Shown here: positions 7,954 through 17,637 of the stretch, in pieces
How the letters are laid out: each line of letters begins with the position of its first letter
How positions within the stretch are numbered: the first letter of the stretch is position 1
From: Microvirga sp052115485
GTDB taxonomy: Bacteria > Pseudomonadota > Alphaproteobacteria > Rhizobiales > Beijerinckiaceae
Length of the DNA stretch: 64,000 nt
NCBI RefSeq assembly: GCF_052115485.1
Contig: NZ_JBFRGU010000004.1
Location: 522,079-586,078, forward strand
Direction: 5' to 3'
Notes under the pieces: model-generated
What the model was told of the DNA's origin: nothing
What the model saw: the letters and a program-made list of their open reading frames with translations, nothing else
The model's database searches: none
Position numbers and translations under genes: made by a program

Positions 7954-9537
7954 ATGGCGAATGGACTGGCTTTGAAACGAGAGGAATATCGCTTGCAGCC
8001 CCAATGGACCGTGCCGCTGGCCGATTTGGCCGCGACCGAACGCCTCGCCCGCGCCGTGGCCGAGGAATTGCGGGCTGGCGATCTCGTGACGCTTTCCGGC
8101 GATCTCGGGGCCGGCAAGACGACCTTCGCGCGCTCGATCATTCGTATGCTCGCTGCCGATCCGGCATTGGAGGTGCCGAGCCCGACCTTCACGCTCATGC
8201 AGGTCTATGACGGCGCGCGCAACACCATCGTGCACGCCGATTTCTACCGTCTGCGCAGCGGAGACGAATTGTTCGAGCTCGGCTGGGACGAGGCGACGGA
8301 GAATGCCATCACTCTCGTCGAATGGCCGGAACATGCCGAGGACGCACTGAAGTCCGACCGGCTCGACATCCGCTTGGACCTCGCCCCCGGCGATTCCGGC
8401 GCGCGCATCGCTTTTCTCACCGGCTCCGGCGCGTTCGCAGCGCGGTTGAGCCGCCTGCGTGCCTTCCAGACCATCGTGGAACGCAGCGGTTGGGCGGATG
8501 CGACGCGTTTGCCCATGCAAGGGGATGCCTCCGTCATCCGCTCTTACGAGCGCCTATGGAAGCCGACCGGCGAAACCGCGCTTCTGATGATCTCACCACC
8601 TCGACCCGTGGGGCCGCCCGTACGGCGCGGCAAACCTTACACCACGGTCGCGAAGCTGGCCGAGACGGTCCACGCCTTCGTCGCCATGGACAAGGCCCTG
8701 CGAGCGCTCGGTTTCAGCGCACCACAGATCTTCGGCGAAGATCTCGATGCCGGCCTTCTCATTCTGGAGGATCTCGGCAGCGAACCCGTCATCGACGCCA
8801 ACGGCCCGATCCCCGAGCGTTATGCGGAAGCGACCCGCGTTCTGGCGCAACTCCACGGCACCACACTGCCGCAGGTTCTGCCCGTCGCAGACGGCATCGA
8901 CCACGCGATCCCGCCCTACGATCAGGAAGCGCTCCTGATCGAGGTGGAGCTTCTGGCGGATTGGTATGTGCCGCATATCATGGGCAACCAGCTCTCGGGC
9001 TCGGCCCGCGCGGAATTCGTCAATCTCTGGACAGATGCGTTGCAGGAGATTCTCTCGGGCCCGACGACCTGGGTTCTGCGCGACTATCATTCGCCGAACC
9101 TGATCTGGTTGCCGAAGCGCGAAGGTCTGGCTCGCGTCGGCCTGATCGATTTTCAGGACGCGGTTCTAGGCTCGCCCGCCTACGATGTCGCCTCGCTTCT
9201 GCAGGATGCGCGGATCTCCGTGCCGCCGGATCTGGAGTTGAAGCTGATCGGTCTCTACGCCCGCGAGCGCCGGGCCGCCGATCCCGCATTCAACGTGGCA
9301 GGCTTTGCCCGCGCCTATGCCATCATGGGCGCACAACGCGCCACCAAGATCCTCGGCATTTTCGCAAGACTCGACCGCCGCGATGGCAAGCCGCATTACC
9401 TGAAGCATCTGCCGCGGATAGAGGCCTATCTCGCCCGCAATCTCGCGCACCCGGCCCTCGCCAATCTGAAGGCCTGGTACGCGAACTACCTGCCCCGGCT
9501 CGTCCCCGTCGCGGACGACACTCCACCCTCGACCTGA
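7954..9537 (+). CDS. tsaE: Fusion of TsaE (t6A ATPase) and AmgK-type sugar kinase
   Basis: 527-residue two-domain protein. Residues 1 to about 155 are TsaE, the ATPase of the tRNA threonylcarbamoyladenosine complex, with Walker A GDLGAGKTTF and the segment VPSPTFTLMQVYD. Residues about 170-527 are an aminoglycoside-phosphotransferase fold (COG3178) with the catalytic loop RDYHSPNLIW and metal site LIDFQDAV. In alphaproteobacteria this kinase is AmgK, which phosphorylates N-acetylmuramic acid at the anomeric position. The following MurU-type gene completes that bypass, supporting the assignment. The same fusion is known in Rhizobiales. ATG 7954 is 15 bp after divL. Confidence 0.92.
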   Translation: MANGLALKREEYRLQPQWTVPLADLAATERLARAVAEELRAGDLVTLSGDLGAGKTTFARSIIRMLAADPALEVPSPTFTLMQVYDGARNTIVHADFYRLRSGDELFELGWDEATENAITLVEWPEHAEDALKSDRLDIRLDLAPGDSGARIAFLTGSGAFAARLSRLRAFQTIVERSGWADATRLPMQGDASVIRSYERLWKPTGETALLMISPPRPVGPPVRRGKPYTTVAKLAETVHAFVAMDKALRALGFSAPQIFGEDLDAGLLILEDLGSEPVIDANGPIPERYAEATRVLAQLHGTTLPQVLPVADGIDHAIPPYDQEALLIEVELLADWYVPHIMGNQLSGSARAEFVNLWTDALQEILSGPTTWVLRDYHSPNLIWLPKREGLARVGLIDFQDAVLGSPAYDVASLLQDARISVPPDLELKLIGLYARERRAADPAFNVAGFARAYAIMGAQRATKILGIFARLDRRDGKPHYLKHLPRIEAYLARNLAHPALANLKAWYANYLPRLVPVADDTPPST

Positions 9538-9546
9538 GCCCCGCAC

Positions 9547-10269
9547 TTGCCGCACACCGCCCCGAAGACCGCCATCGTTCTCGCCGCCGGATTGGGCAAG
9601 CGCATGCTGCCCATCACCGAGACGATGCCGAAACCCCTCGTGAAGGTGGGCGGACGCACGCTCATCGACTTCGCCCTCGACAGTCTCGCGGAAGCGGGCA
9701 TCGGGCCTGTCGTCGTCAACGTGCACCATTTCGCGGATATGCTCGAAGCGCATGTGAACACACGAAGCCGCCCGCAGATCGTTATCTCCGATGAGCGCGA
9801 GGCGGTTCTGGAAACCGGCGGCGGCGTGAAGAAAGCGCTGCCCCTGCTGGGTCAAAACCCGTTCATCACCTTCAATTCGGATTCGATCTGGATCGAAGGC
9901 AAGACGCCCAATCTCAAGCGCCTCGTCTCCGCGTGGGATCCGGAGCGCATGGACATTCTCATGCTGATCGCGGAAGCGACCACCAGCATCGGCTATGATG
10001 GGCGCGGCGATTTTCATCTGGAGGAGACAGGCCGTCTGCGCCGTCGCGGCACGGATGCGAGCGCGCCGTTCGTCTATGCCGGCGTCTCCATCGTCAAACC
10101 CGATCTCGTGACGGATACGCCAGAAGGGCCTTTCTCCGCGAACCTGTTCTACGACCGCGCCATTGCGAAGAATCGGCTCTACGGCTTGCGACTCGACGGC
10201 CAATGGCTTCATGTTGGCGAACCGAAGGCGATTGCTGAAGCGGAAGAATGCCTCGCCGCCAACTCTTAG
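9547..10269 (+). CDS. murU: Nucleotidyltransferase, MurU-type (MurNAc-1-phosphate uridylyltransferase)
   Basis: 240-residue nucleotidyltransferase with the signature VLAAGLGKRMLPIT..MPKPLV at the N-terminus, EAVLETGGGVKKAL, and FNSDSIW in place of the metal-binding D-x-D region. The family includes mannose-1-phosphate guanylyltransferases, but position directly after the AmgK domain points to MurU, which makes UDP-MurNAc from MurNAc-1-phosphate and so recycles peptidoglycan independently of MurA. The start is a TTG nine bases after the preceding stop; no ATG before the conserved VLAAG block is available. Sugar and nucleotide specificity are inferred from context. Confidence 0.85.
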   Translation: MPHTAPKTAIVLAAGLGKRMLPITETMPKPLVKVGGRTLIDFALDSLAEAGIGPVVVNVHHFADMLEAHVNTRSRPQIVISDEREAVLETGGGVKKALPLLGQNPFITFNSDSIWIEGKTPNLKRLVSAWDPERMDILMLIAEATTSIGYDGRGDFHLEETGRLRRRGTDASAPFVYAGVSIVKPDLVTDTPEGPFSANLFYDRAIAKNRLYGLRLDGQWLHVGEPKAIAEAEECLAANS

Positions 10270-10280
10270 AACTTGATTCC

Positions 10281-10325
10281 GCATGTTCCGGGCGAACAAC
10301 CGGTTTCCACTTGTTCTGATCATGC
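10281..10325. repeat. Short dispersed palindrome, family D, copy 1
   Basis: Imperfect palindrome GCATGTTCCGGGCGAACAAC..TTGTTCTGATCATGC just before addB. Related copies at 18978, 25271 and 36211 share the AACCGGTT-CCCACTT core flanked by GATCATGC ends. Confidence 0.8.
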
Positions 10326-10342
10326 TTTTGCGGTGAGGTTGA

Positions 10343-13300
10343 ATGACATCGACTGACGCGCGCGTCTTTTCCATCTCTCCCGGCTCGGCCTTTCTGCCGA
10401 CCCTTGTCGATGCGCTGCTCGATGGCCGCCTGATCGGCTCCCTTTCCGATGATCCGACGGCGCTCGCCGATCTCACCATCTACCTGCCGACGCGCCGCGC
10501 CGCGCGGGCGCTCGTGACCCTGCTCGCGGAGCGAGGCGAAGGCAGGGCGCAGCTTCTGCCGCGCATCATTCCGCTCGGCGAAGCGGATGAAGCGGAGTTC
10601 GAACTCACCGGACTCGAAGGCACGCCTTTTGGCGACGCTGCCGCACTGAAACCCCCGATCCCTGCGCTCGAACGCCGCTTGATCCTCACGCGCCTCGTCC
10701 AAAGCTGGTCGGCGCAAGTGGACCGCAGCCTTCTGCGTCTCGGGCCGGAAGTGCCCTTCATGGTTCCCGCGTCTCCCGCCGATGCGGTCAATCTCGCGGG
10801 AGATCTCGAAGCGCTGATGGATTCCTTCACCACGGAAGGGATCGACTGGCACGCGCTCAACCTTGCGGTCGATACGGATTATTCCGAACATTTCGAAATC
10901 ACCCGGCGCTTCGTGCAGATCGTCAGCGACAACTGGCCGAAGATTTTGCAGGATCGGAAGGCAAGCGACCCGGCCCAGCGCCGCAACGCGTTGTTGGAAG
11001 CCGAGGCCGAGCGTCTGACGCGCGACAAGCTCCGAAATCCGATGATCGTCGCGGGCTCCACGGGTTCGATTCCGGCAACCGCCAACCTGATTGCCGCCAT
11101 CGCGCGCCTGCCCAACGGGGCGGTGGTTCTGCCCGGCCTCGACACCGATCTCGATGACGAGAGCTGGACCACCATCGGCAATATTTCCGATGGCGAAACC
11201 GACCCCGTTCACGGCCATCCGCAGGCGGTTCTGCGCCGCCTCGTGGATAAGCATTTGCGCGTTCCGCGCTCTGCCGTCACGCTTCTCGGCGACATGTCCC
11301 CGAACGCGCGAGCCCGCAATCGCCTGCTCTCGGAAGCCTTGCGCCCGCCGGATACGACGGATCGCTGGGTGCTGATGAACGCTGCCGAGCGTCTTGTCCT
11401 CAGCACCGGCGGCTGCGAGGGCCTGACCGTCGTAGAGGCGGCGGACGAGCGCGAAGAGGCCTTCGCCATCGCAGTGTCGTTGCGGGAAACCCTGAGCGAG
11501 CCCGAGCGTACGGCGGCGCTGATCACGCCCGATCGCGCGCTTGCCGCCCGTGTCGCGGCCGAACTCGGGCGATGGGGCGTCAGCGTGGAGGATTCCGCAG
11601 GGGTCGCTCTTCCCGATACACCGGCGGGCCGTCTCGCGCGCCTGACGGCGGAGGCGGCTGCGGACAACCTTCGCCCGATCCATCTGCTCGCCCTTCTCGC
11701 ACATCCGCTGGTGCGGCTCGGCTGGGCACGCGAGATTGTGGAGCGCGCCGCGAGCGCGCTTGAAATCGGCGTGCTGCGGGGGCCGGAACCCGCCCCCGGA
11801 ATCGCAGGCCTTCGTGCGGCTTTGGACGCACGCCGAGGGGAGAAAAAAGATCACCGCACGCCGCGACCCCGCCTTCGCTTGAGCGAGGAGGATTGGGCGC
11901 TCGCCGACGAACTCTTGCAGCGCGTCGAACAGGCCTTCGACGAATTCGGTCCCGCGTTCCACGAAGGCGATACCCTCGATCTCATGTCGCTGGTGGCAGA
12001 CCACAGGCGCACGGTCGAGGCCCTGATGGCACTCCCTGACGGTGAGAGCGAGGATGATGCCTCCATCGAAGCGCTCGCGGCGCTCTTCGATGATCTCGAC
12101 CTCTCCGAAATCGGCGCGCTGGAAGGCCGCTTCGCCGATTATCCTTCCTTCTTCAAGGCGCTGGCCCAACAGCGGACCTTGAGCCCGACTCCGCGCTCCA
12201 CCCACCGTCGCATCAAGATCCTCGGTCTTCTCGAAGCGCGCCTTCTCACCGCCGACAGGATCGTGCTTGGTGGACTCGACGAGGGCACCTGGCCGCCGCG
12301 CACGGTGACGGATGCTTTCCTCAACCGGCCCATGCGCGCCCGCGTCGGCCTGATGCCGCCGGAGCGGCGCATCGGCCAGACAGCGCACGATTTCGTGCAG
12401 GCTCTCGGCACCCACGATGTGTTGATCACCCGCGCGCAGAAACGCGACGGATCGCCCACCGTGCCCTCGCGTTTCCTGCAACGGCTGAAAGCTTTCACCG
12501 GGCCGGATGTGTGGAGCAGCATGACGAAAGCGGGCGAACGTTATCGCCATCTCGTGCGTGTTCTCGATACGCCAAAGCCCGCGCCCGCACTCCAGCGCCC
12601 CGAGCCAAAGCCGGATCCGAAACTCTTTCCGCGAAGCCTCAGCGTCACGGAAATCGAAACGCTCGTGCGCGATCCGTATTCGATCTTCGCGCGTCACATT
12701 CTCAAGCTCGACGCGCTCGAAGCGATTGCGACCGCGCCGGGCGCTGCGGATCGCGGCACGATCATCCATGCGGTGTTCGGCGATTTCACGAAGGCATTTC
12801 CGAAAGGATTGCCCGAGGATGCCCTGGCGCGCGTTTTGGAACGCGGCGAAGAACTCTTCGATGAAACCCTGAAAGCGTTTCCCGAAATCGCCGCGATCTG
12901 GTGGCCACGTTTCGAACGTCTCGCCGCCGCATATGTCGATTGGGAGAAGGAGCGACGTCCGCTTCTCGCCGACATCCATCCCGAACATTCCGGCCGCCTG
13001 CCGATCACGCTTGCCGACGGCTCGATCTTCACCTTGCGCGCCCGCGCGGACCGGATCGAGCAACGCCGCGACGGCTCCTTCGTCATCGTGGACTTCAAGA
13101 CGGGCCAACCGCCCGGCGTGAAAGAAGTCTTCGCAGGCTTCTCGCCGCAGCTCACCTTAGAGGCAGTGATGCTGATGAAGGGCGCGTTCGACAAGCTGTC
13201 CACAGCGAGAGAGACGCCGGACCTTCTCTACATCCATACCTCTGGCGGGCGAGAACCGTTGACGCCAAGGCCTTTGAAACCCGGACGCGACGAGACCCGT

Positions 13301-13489
13301 TCTGTTGCCGAGATCGTGAGAGAACACGGCCATCGTTTCGAGGGCATGATAGCGCGTTATGCCAGAGGCGATGCGGCTTACGTCTCGCGGCCTTTCCCGA
13401 AATATGCGCGCCGCTTTTCCGAATACGATCATCTCGCGCGGGTGAAAGAATGGTCGCTGGCGAGCAATGGCGAGGGAGGCGGCGAATGA
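10343..13489 (+). CDS. addB: AddB subunit of the AddAB helicase-nuclease
   Basis: 1048-residue AddB, partner of AddA in processing double-strand breaks for RecA loading. The N-terminal helicase-like part has lost its Walker A (no GxGKT). The C-terminal RecB-type nuclease holds FVIVDFKTGQPPG near residue 915. The segment IVLGGLDEGTWPPR is typical of alphaproteobacterial AddB. Only one cysteine is visible in the whole protein, so the four-cysteine Fe-S staple of Bacillus AddB is absent. The stop overlaps the addA start as ATGA. Confidence 0.94.
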   Translation: MTSTDARVFSISPGSAFLPTLVDALLDGRLIGSLSDDPTALADLTIYLPTRRAARALVTLLAERGEGRAQLLPRIIPLGEADEAEFELTGLEGTPFGDAAALKPPIPALERRLILTRLVQSWSAQVDRSLLRLGPEVPFMVPASPADAVNLAGDLEALMDSFTTEGIDWHALNLAVDTDYSEHFEITRRFVQIVSDNWPKILQDRKASDPAQRRNALLEAEAERLTRDKLRNPMIVAGSTGSIPATANLIAAIARLPNGAVVLPGLDTDLDDESWTTIGNISDGETDPVHGHPQAVLRRLVDKHLRVPRSAVTLLGDMSPNARARNRLLSEALRPPDTTDRWVLMNAAERLVLSTGGCEGLTVVEAADEREEAFAIAVSLRETLSEPERTAALITPDRALAARVAAELGRWGVSVEDSAGVALPDTPAGRLARLTAEAAADNLRPIHLLALLAHPLVRLGWAREIVERAASALEIGVLRGPEPAPGIAGLRAALDARRGEKKDHRTPRPRLRLSEEDWALADELLQRVEQAFDEFGPAFHEGDTLDLMSLVADHRRTVEALMALPDGESEDDASIEALAALFDDLDLSEIGALEGRFADYPSFFKALAQQRTLSPTPRSTHRRIKILGLLEARLLTADRIVLGGLDEGTWPPRTVTDAFLNRPMRARVGLMPPERRIGQTAHDFVQALGTHDVLITRAQKRDGSPTVPSRFLQRLKAFTGPDVWSSMTKAGERYRHLVRVLDTPKPAPALQRPEPKPDPKLFPRSLSVTEIETLVRDPYSIFARHILKLDALEAIATAPGAADRGTIIHAVFGDFTKAFPKGLPEDALARVLERGEELFDETLKAFPEIAAIWWPRFERLAAAYVDWEKERRPLLADIHPEHSGRLPITLADGSIFTLRARADRIEQRRDGSFVIVDFKTGQPPGVKEVFAGFSPQLTLEAVMLMKGAFDKLSTARETPDLLYIHTSGGREPLTPRPLKPGRDETRSVAEIVREHGHRFEGMIARYARGDAAYVSRPFPKYARRFSEYDHLARVKEWSLASNGEGGGE

Positions 13490-16400
13490 ACGATCTCGTC
13501 GTCCCGACCCACACCAGGGATTCGCAGCGCAAGGCCGCCGATCCGCGAGCATCCGCCTGGGTGTCCGCCAATGCAGGCGCGGGCAAAACCAAAGTTCTGA
13601 CGGACCGGGTGGTGCGGCTTCTGCTCGCCGGATCGCCGCCCGGAAAAATCCTCTGCCTCACCTTCACCAAGGCCGCCGCCGCCAATATGGCGATCCGAGT
13701 TTTCGAGCGCCTCGGCCGCTGGGTCACGCTCGACGACGAGGCGCTGATCGCGGAATTGACGGAACTGGAAGGCGAGCACCCAAGCGCCTCGCATTTGCGT
13801 CTCGCGCGCACACTCTTCGCCCGCGCCGTCGAGACACCGGGCGGCTTGAAGATCGACACCATCCACGCCTTCTGCGAACGCCTTCTGCACCTCGCGCCCT
13901 TCGAGGCGAATGTGCCTGCACGCTTCACGGTCCTCGATGAAAGCCAGAGCGATGAACTCCTGGCGAACGAGACGGACAGGGTGTTGGCGCGCGCCATGGC
14001 CGAACCCGGCTCCGTGCTTCACAAGGCGCTCGGCATCGTGACCGTCGAGGCGACCGGCGATGCTCTCGCAGCGGTGTTGAGTTCAGCGCTTCGTTGCAAG
14101 GATTTCCTGCATCATCCCGAGGGGTTGGAGGCGGGCTTCGCGCGCCTTCGCCATGAACTCGGCTTGTCGCCGGGCGAGGATGTGGCGAGCATCGAGCGCG
14201 CCATGATCGAGGACGGCCTTGCACCCTCGCAATGGCTCGCCATCGCGCAAGAGCTGCTCACCGGGAAAGCCACCGACCAGGAGCGGGCGAACGCGTTCAT
14301 TGCGGCGGCGAACGCCGTCACTCATGACGAGAAACTGGGCAAGTATCTTTCGGTCTTCCTGACCAAGGAGGATGCGCTCCGCTCGGAAGACCGCTTCGTC
14401 ACGAAGGCCGTTGCCCCCGTTCTGAAGGATAAGCTCGTCGACGAGATGCATCGCATCGGCCGCCTTCTCAACCGACGCAAGGCCGCCGAAGCGATGGAGC
14501 GCACCGTCGCGCTTTTCATGCTCGCCGCCGAGATCGGACGCAATGTGGATCGTGCCAAGGCGCGGCTCGGGGCACTCGATTTTCAGGATCTCATCGACAA
14601 GACGCTCGGCGTTCTCTCCCGCGACGATTCCGGATGGATTCTCTACAAGCTCGATCGCGGCATCGATCACGTGCTCGTGGACGAGGCACAGGATACGAAC
14701 CCGCAACAATGGGAGATCCTGCGTCGTATCACGGAGGACTTCACCGCCGGCGTCGGCGCGCGGGACAGGCGCCTGCGCACCCTGTTCGCGGTCGGCGATC
14801 CAAAGCAATCGATCTATGGTTTTCAGGGCGCGGCTCCGCAGGAATTCGAAACGAGCCGTCAGGCCTGGGCGCGGAAAGTGCGCGATGCGACGATGCACTT
14901 CGAAGATGTGCGCCTCACCGTCTCGTTCCGCTCGGCGACCGCCGTTCTCTCGGCCGTGGACGCGACCTTCGCGCTGCCGCAGAATTTCAAGGGCCTCTCC
15001 TTCGAGGACCACGCGGTCGGCACGGTGCATGAGAGCGCGCGTCCGCACGCTCCGGGCCATGTCGAACTCTGGCCGATCGAGCGCCCGAGCGACGAGGAAG
15101 AGCCGGAGGCGTGGGTTCTGCCCATAGACCAGCCCGAACAGCATGCGCCGCCGGTCGTCGTCGCCCGGCGCATCGCACGCGCCGTCAAGGGCTGGATCAC
15201 GCGCGGCGACGATACCGGTCGCGTGTGGGGCGCGGGCGATGTCCTCATTCTCGTGCGCAAGCGAGGCGCTGCTTTTGAAGCGGTGATCCGCGCGTTGAAG
15301 GAAGCAGGCGTGCCTGTGGCGGGCGCAGACCGTCTCAACATCGGCGAACACATCGCCGTGCTCGATCTTGTCGCGGCGGGCCGCGCGGCGCTTTTGCCGG
15401 AAGACGATCTGACACTTGCCACCGCGCTGAAATCGCCTCTCGTCGGCCTCACCGACGACGATCTCATCCGCATTGCGGCGTCGCGCGGCGCCGATGAATC
15501 GCTAATCGCGGCATTGGGACGTCATGCATCGCAGGATGACGCCGCAAGACGCGGCCTCGATGCCTTCCATGCATGGCGGAAACTCGCCCGCGCGCATGGC
15601 CCATTCGGCTTTTTCGCGACCTTGCTCGGGCCGCTGAATGGTCGCTCAAAACTCGTTGCACGGCTCGGCAGCGAAGCAGGCGATGCCATCGATGCTTTCC
15701 TGAGCTTCGCGCATCAATCGGAGATGGCGGAGACGCCTTCTCTCACGATTTTCCTCAACCGTTTCGAATCCGCGTCACACACCATCAAACGCGATCTCGA
15801 CGCCGTGCATGATGAGGTGCGCGTCATGACCGTGCATGGCGCGAAAGGTCTTGAAGCGCCTGTGGTGATCGTCATCGACGGCTGCGAAGTTCTGGGCCGC
15901 GATCCACCGCTGATCCAGCTTCCGACCGCCTCGGGTGACACGCTTCCCGTCTGGTCTGCCAGCAAGGGGCAGGACAGTGCCGCGCTGGCCACAGCGCGCG
16001 CCGATCTTCACGCTAAAGGTCTGGAGGAGCACAATCGCCTTCTCTATGTGGCCATGACCCGCGCCAAGGACCGGCTCGTCATCGCTCCCTATCTCGGCGG
16101 CAACAGAAAAAATCCGCCGGACGAGGCCTGGAGCGAGATGATCCGGCGCGGACTCGTCGGCAAGGCGGGCGCGCTGGAGCAGGACGAAGCGCCTTACGGT
16201 GCCATCGAAGTCTGGCGTGACGGCAACATGCGGGCAGGCCATGCAAAGGCCTCGGATGTGGCGCGTGCCGATCCCGCACCGGTCCCCGACTGGCTGACGC
16301 AACCGGTCGCCCCGGAGCCGGAACCCCTGCCGCCGCTGCGCCCCTCCAGCGCCCTTGGTGCGGCCGACCGGCTGGCACGGCCAGGCGATGGACCCTATGC

Positions 16401-16926
16401 GCCCGATGCCCGGCTTCGCGGCACGCTCGTGCACGCACTGTTGGAACGTCTGCCGAACCAGCGCCCCGAGCACCGGGAAGCTGTCGCCCGCGCCTATGTG
16501 AAGGCGAAAGCGCCGCGCCTGAAGGCCGAGCTCGCCGAGACGATCATCGCCCAGGCGCTCAGCGTGATCAGTCACAACGCCCTGCATCCGCTCTTTGGCG
16601 CAAATTCCCGCGCCGAAGCGCCGATTGCGGGCAAGGTCTCGACCGCTTCCGGCGATGTGATGGTCTCCGGCCAGATCGACCGCCTTGCGGTGCTCGAAAC
16701 TGAGGTGTTGGTCGCCGATTTCAAGACCACCGCCCGCCCACCGAGAGCCGGCGAGGCGACGCCACGGGCTTATGCGGCGCAATTGGCGCTGTATCGCCAA
16801 TTGTTGCGCGAAATCTATCCGGGGCGGCGGGTGCGGGCCTTCCTGATCTGGACATCCGGTCCGGTCATTCACGAGTTGAGAGAGCAGGAGCTTGATTCAG
16901 CCCTCAGCCTCATCAAAGCGGCGTGA
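13486..16926 (+). CDS. addA: AddA helicase-nuclease subunit
   Basis: 1146-residue UvrD/RecB-type helicase with C-terminal nuclease. Walker A is SANAGAGKTKVL at about 30-40; helicase motifs include VLVDEAQDTNPQQW, FAVGDPKQSIYGFQGA, VMTVHGAKGLEAPVV and LLYVAMTRAKDRLV; the nuclease motif is VLVADFKTTARPP near the C-terminus, preceded by LRGTLVHALLERLP. The ATG at 13486 (ATGA overlap with addB) is chosen although the frame is open far upstream, because homology begins at MNDLVVPTHTRDSQ. With AddB it replaces RecBCD. Confidence 0.95.
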   Translation: MNDLVVPTHTRDSQRKAADPRASAWVSANAGAGKTKVLTDRVVRLLLAGSPPGKILCLTFTKAAAANMAIRVFERLGRWVTLDDEALIAELTELEGEHPSASHLRLARTLFARAVETPGGLKIDTIHAFCERLLHLAPFEANVPARFTVLDESQSDELLANETDRVLARAMAEPGSVLHKALGIVTVEATGDALAAVLSSALRCKDFLHHPEGLEAGFARLRHELGLSPGEDVASIERAMIEDGLAPSQWLAIAQELLTGKATDQERANAFIAAANAVTHDEKLGKYLSVFLTKEDALRSEDRFVTKAVAPVLKDKLVDEMHRIGRLLNRRKAAEAMERTVALFMLAAEIGRNVDRAKARLGALDFQDLIDKTLGVLSRDDSGWILYKLDRGIDHVLVDEAQDTNPQQWEILRRITEDFTAGVGARDRRLRTLFAVGDPKQSIYGFQGAAPQEFETSRQAWARKVRDATMHFEDVRLTVSFRSATAVLSAVDATFALPQNFKGLSFEDHAVGTVHESARPHAPGHVELWPIERPSDEEEPEAWVLPIDQPEQHAPPVVVARRIARAVKGWITRGDDTGRVWGAGDVLILVRKRGAAFEAVIRALKEAGVPVAGADRLNIGEHIAVLDLVAAGRAALLPEDDLTLATALKSPLVGLTDDDLIRIAASRGADESLIAALGRHASQDDAARRGLDAFHAWRKLARAHGPFGFFATLLGPLNGRSKLVARLGSEAGDAIDAFLSFAHQSEMAETPSLTIFLNRFESASHTIKRDLDAVHDEVRVMTVHGAKGLEAPVVIVIDGCEVLGRDPPLIQLPTASGDTLPVWSASKGQDSAALATARADLHAKGLEEHNRLLYVAMTRAKDRLVIAPYLGGNRKNPPDEAWSEMIRRGLVGKAGALEQDEAPYGAIEVWRDGNMRAGHAKASDVARADPAPVPDWLTQPVAPEPEPLPPLRPSSALGAADRLARPGDGPYAPDARLRGTLVHALLERLPNQRPEHREAVARAYVKAKAPRLKAELAETIIAQALSVISHNALHPLFGANSRAEAPIAGKVSTASGDVMVSGQIDRLAVLETEVLVADFKTTARPPRAGEATPRAYAAQLALYRQLLREIYPGRRVRAFLIWTSGPVIHELREQELDSALSLIKAA

Positions 16927-17110
16927 TGACAAAGACGGTCGCTTGATTCCGGACGGGGGGCTTCTTAACTTGCCTCGACAGACAGGCGATTCCTGCTTTT
17001 GAGTCGCGCTTTTAGGGCATGGTCCGGCGGACATTCGTCGGAAATATCATGCGAGATAACAAGGACTTGCGAGCACTATCCTGCTCCAAGAGCCAGCAAA
17101 GGTGATTGTA

Positions 17111-17431
17111 ATGGCGACCGTTAAGGTAACCGATTCGAGCTTCGCACAGGATGTGTTGAACTCGGCCGAACCCGTCGTTGTGGATTTCTGGGCGGAATGG
17201 TGCGGCCCCTGCCGCATGATCGGCCCGGCTCTGGAAGAAATTTCAAACGAGATGGCCGGCAAGGTGAAGATCGCCAAGCTCAATGTGGACGAAAATCCGC
17301 AGATCTCCTCCCAGCTCGGCATCCGCTCCATCCCGGCGCTCATGATGTTCAAGGGCGGCAAGGTCGTGGCCCAGAAGGTCGGCGCCGCGCCCAAGGGCGA
17401 CCTCGCGAAATGGATCCAGGCCTCGGCTTGA
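17111..17431 (+). CDS. trxA: Thioredoxin TrxA
   Basis: 106-residue cytoplasmic thioredoxin with the active-site WCGPC (Cys31, Cys34) in VVDFWAEWCGPCRMIGP and the cis-proline loop IRSIPALMMFKGG. ATG 17111 is preceded by AAAGG at 9 bp; an in-frame GTG three codons earlier is possible but less well placed. The gene has its own terminator. Downstream of addA in the usual alphaproteobacterial order. Confidence 0.96.
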   Translation: MATVKVTDSSFAQDVLNSAEPVVVDFWAEWCGPCRMIGPALEEISNEMAGKVKIAKLNVDENPQISSQLGIRSIPALMMFKGGKVVAQKVGAAPKGDLAKWIQASA

Positions 17432-17454
17432 GTTCACCTCCGATAGAATGACGA

Positions 17455-17478
17455 AAGGGGCCGGAAGGCCCCTTTTTC
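17455..17478 (+). terminator. Intrinsic terminator of trxA
   Basis: AAGGGGCC-GGAA-GGCCCCTT followed by TTT, 24 bp after the trxA stop. Confidence 0.9.
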
Positions 17479-17519
17479 ATGTTGATTGCCACAGAGCCCA
17501 AGCGTAGATCCAAGCGCAG

Positions 17520-17621
17520 CCTCATCCTGAGAGGCCGTCAGGCCGTCTCGAAGGACGAGGCGTCTCCAGAGCATTCCGACCCTCCTTCCAGACGCGGCTG
17601 CGCCGCTCCGCAGGATGAGGG
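17520..17621. repeat. Palindromic repeat, family C, between convergent trxA and folC
   Basis: Begins CCTCATCCTGAGAGGCC and ends CAGGATGAGG, with internal CTCGAAGGACGAGG. This CCTCATCCTGAG..CAGGATGAGG layout is common between genes in Rhizobiales. A degraded relative lies at about 40929-41011. Confidence 0.75.
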
Positions 17622-17637
17622 GCGGCATCCGATGCAT

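Noticed and set aside
10094..13108. About 1000 codons open on the minus strand opposite murU and addB, and similar long antisense frames opposite chvG, typA and gyrB
   Set aside because: GC-rich coding DNA leaves antisense frames open; these show no domain, have repetitive low-complexity Arg/Asp/His composition, and oppose genes with clear families.
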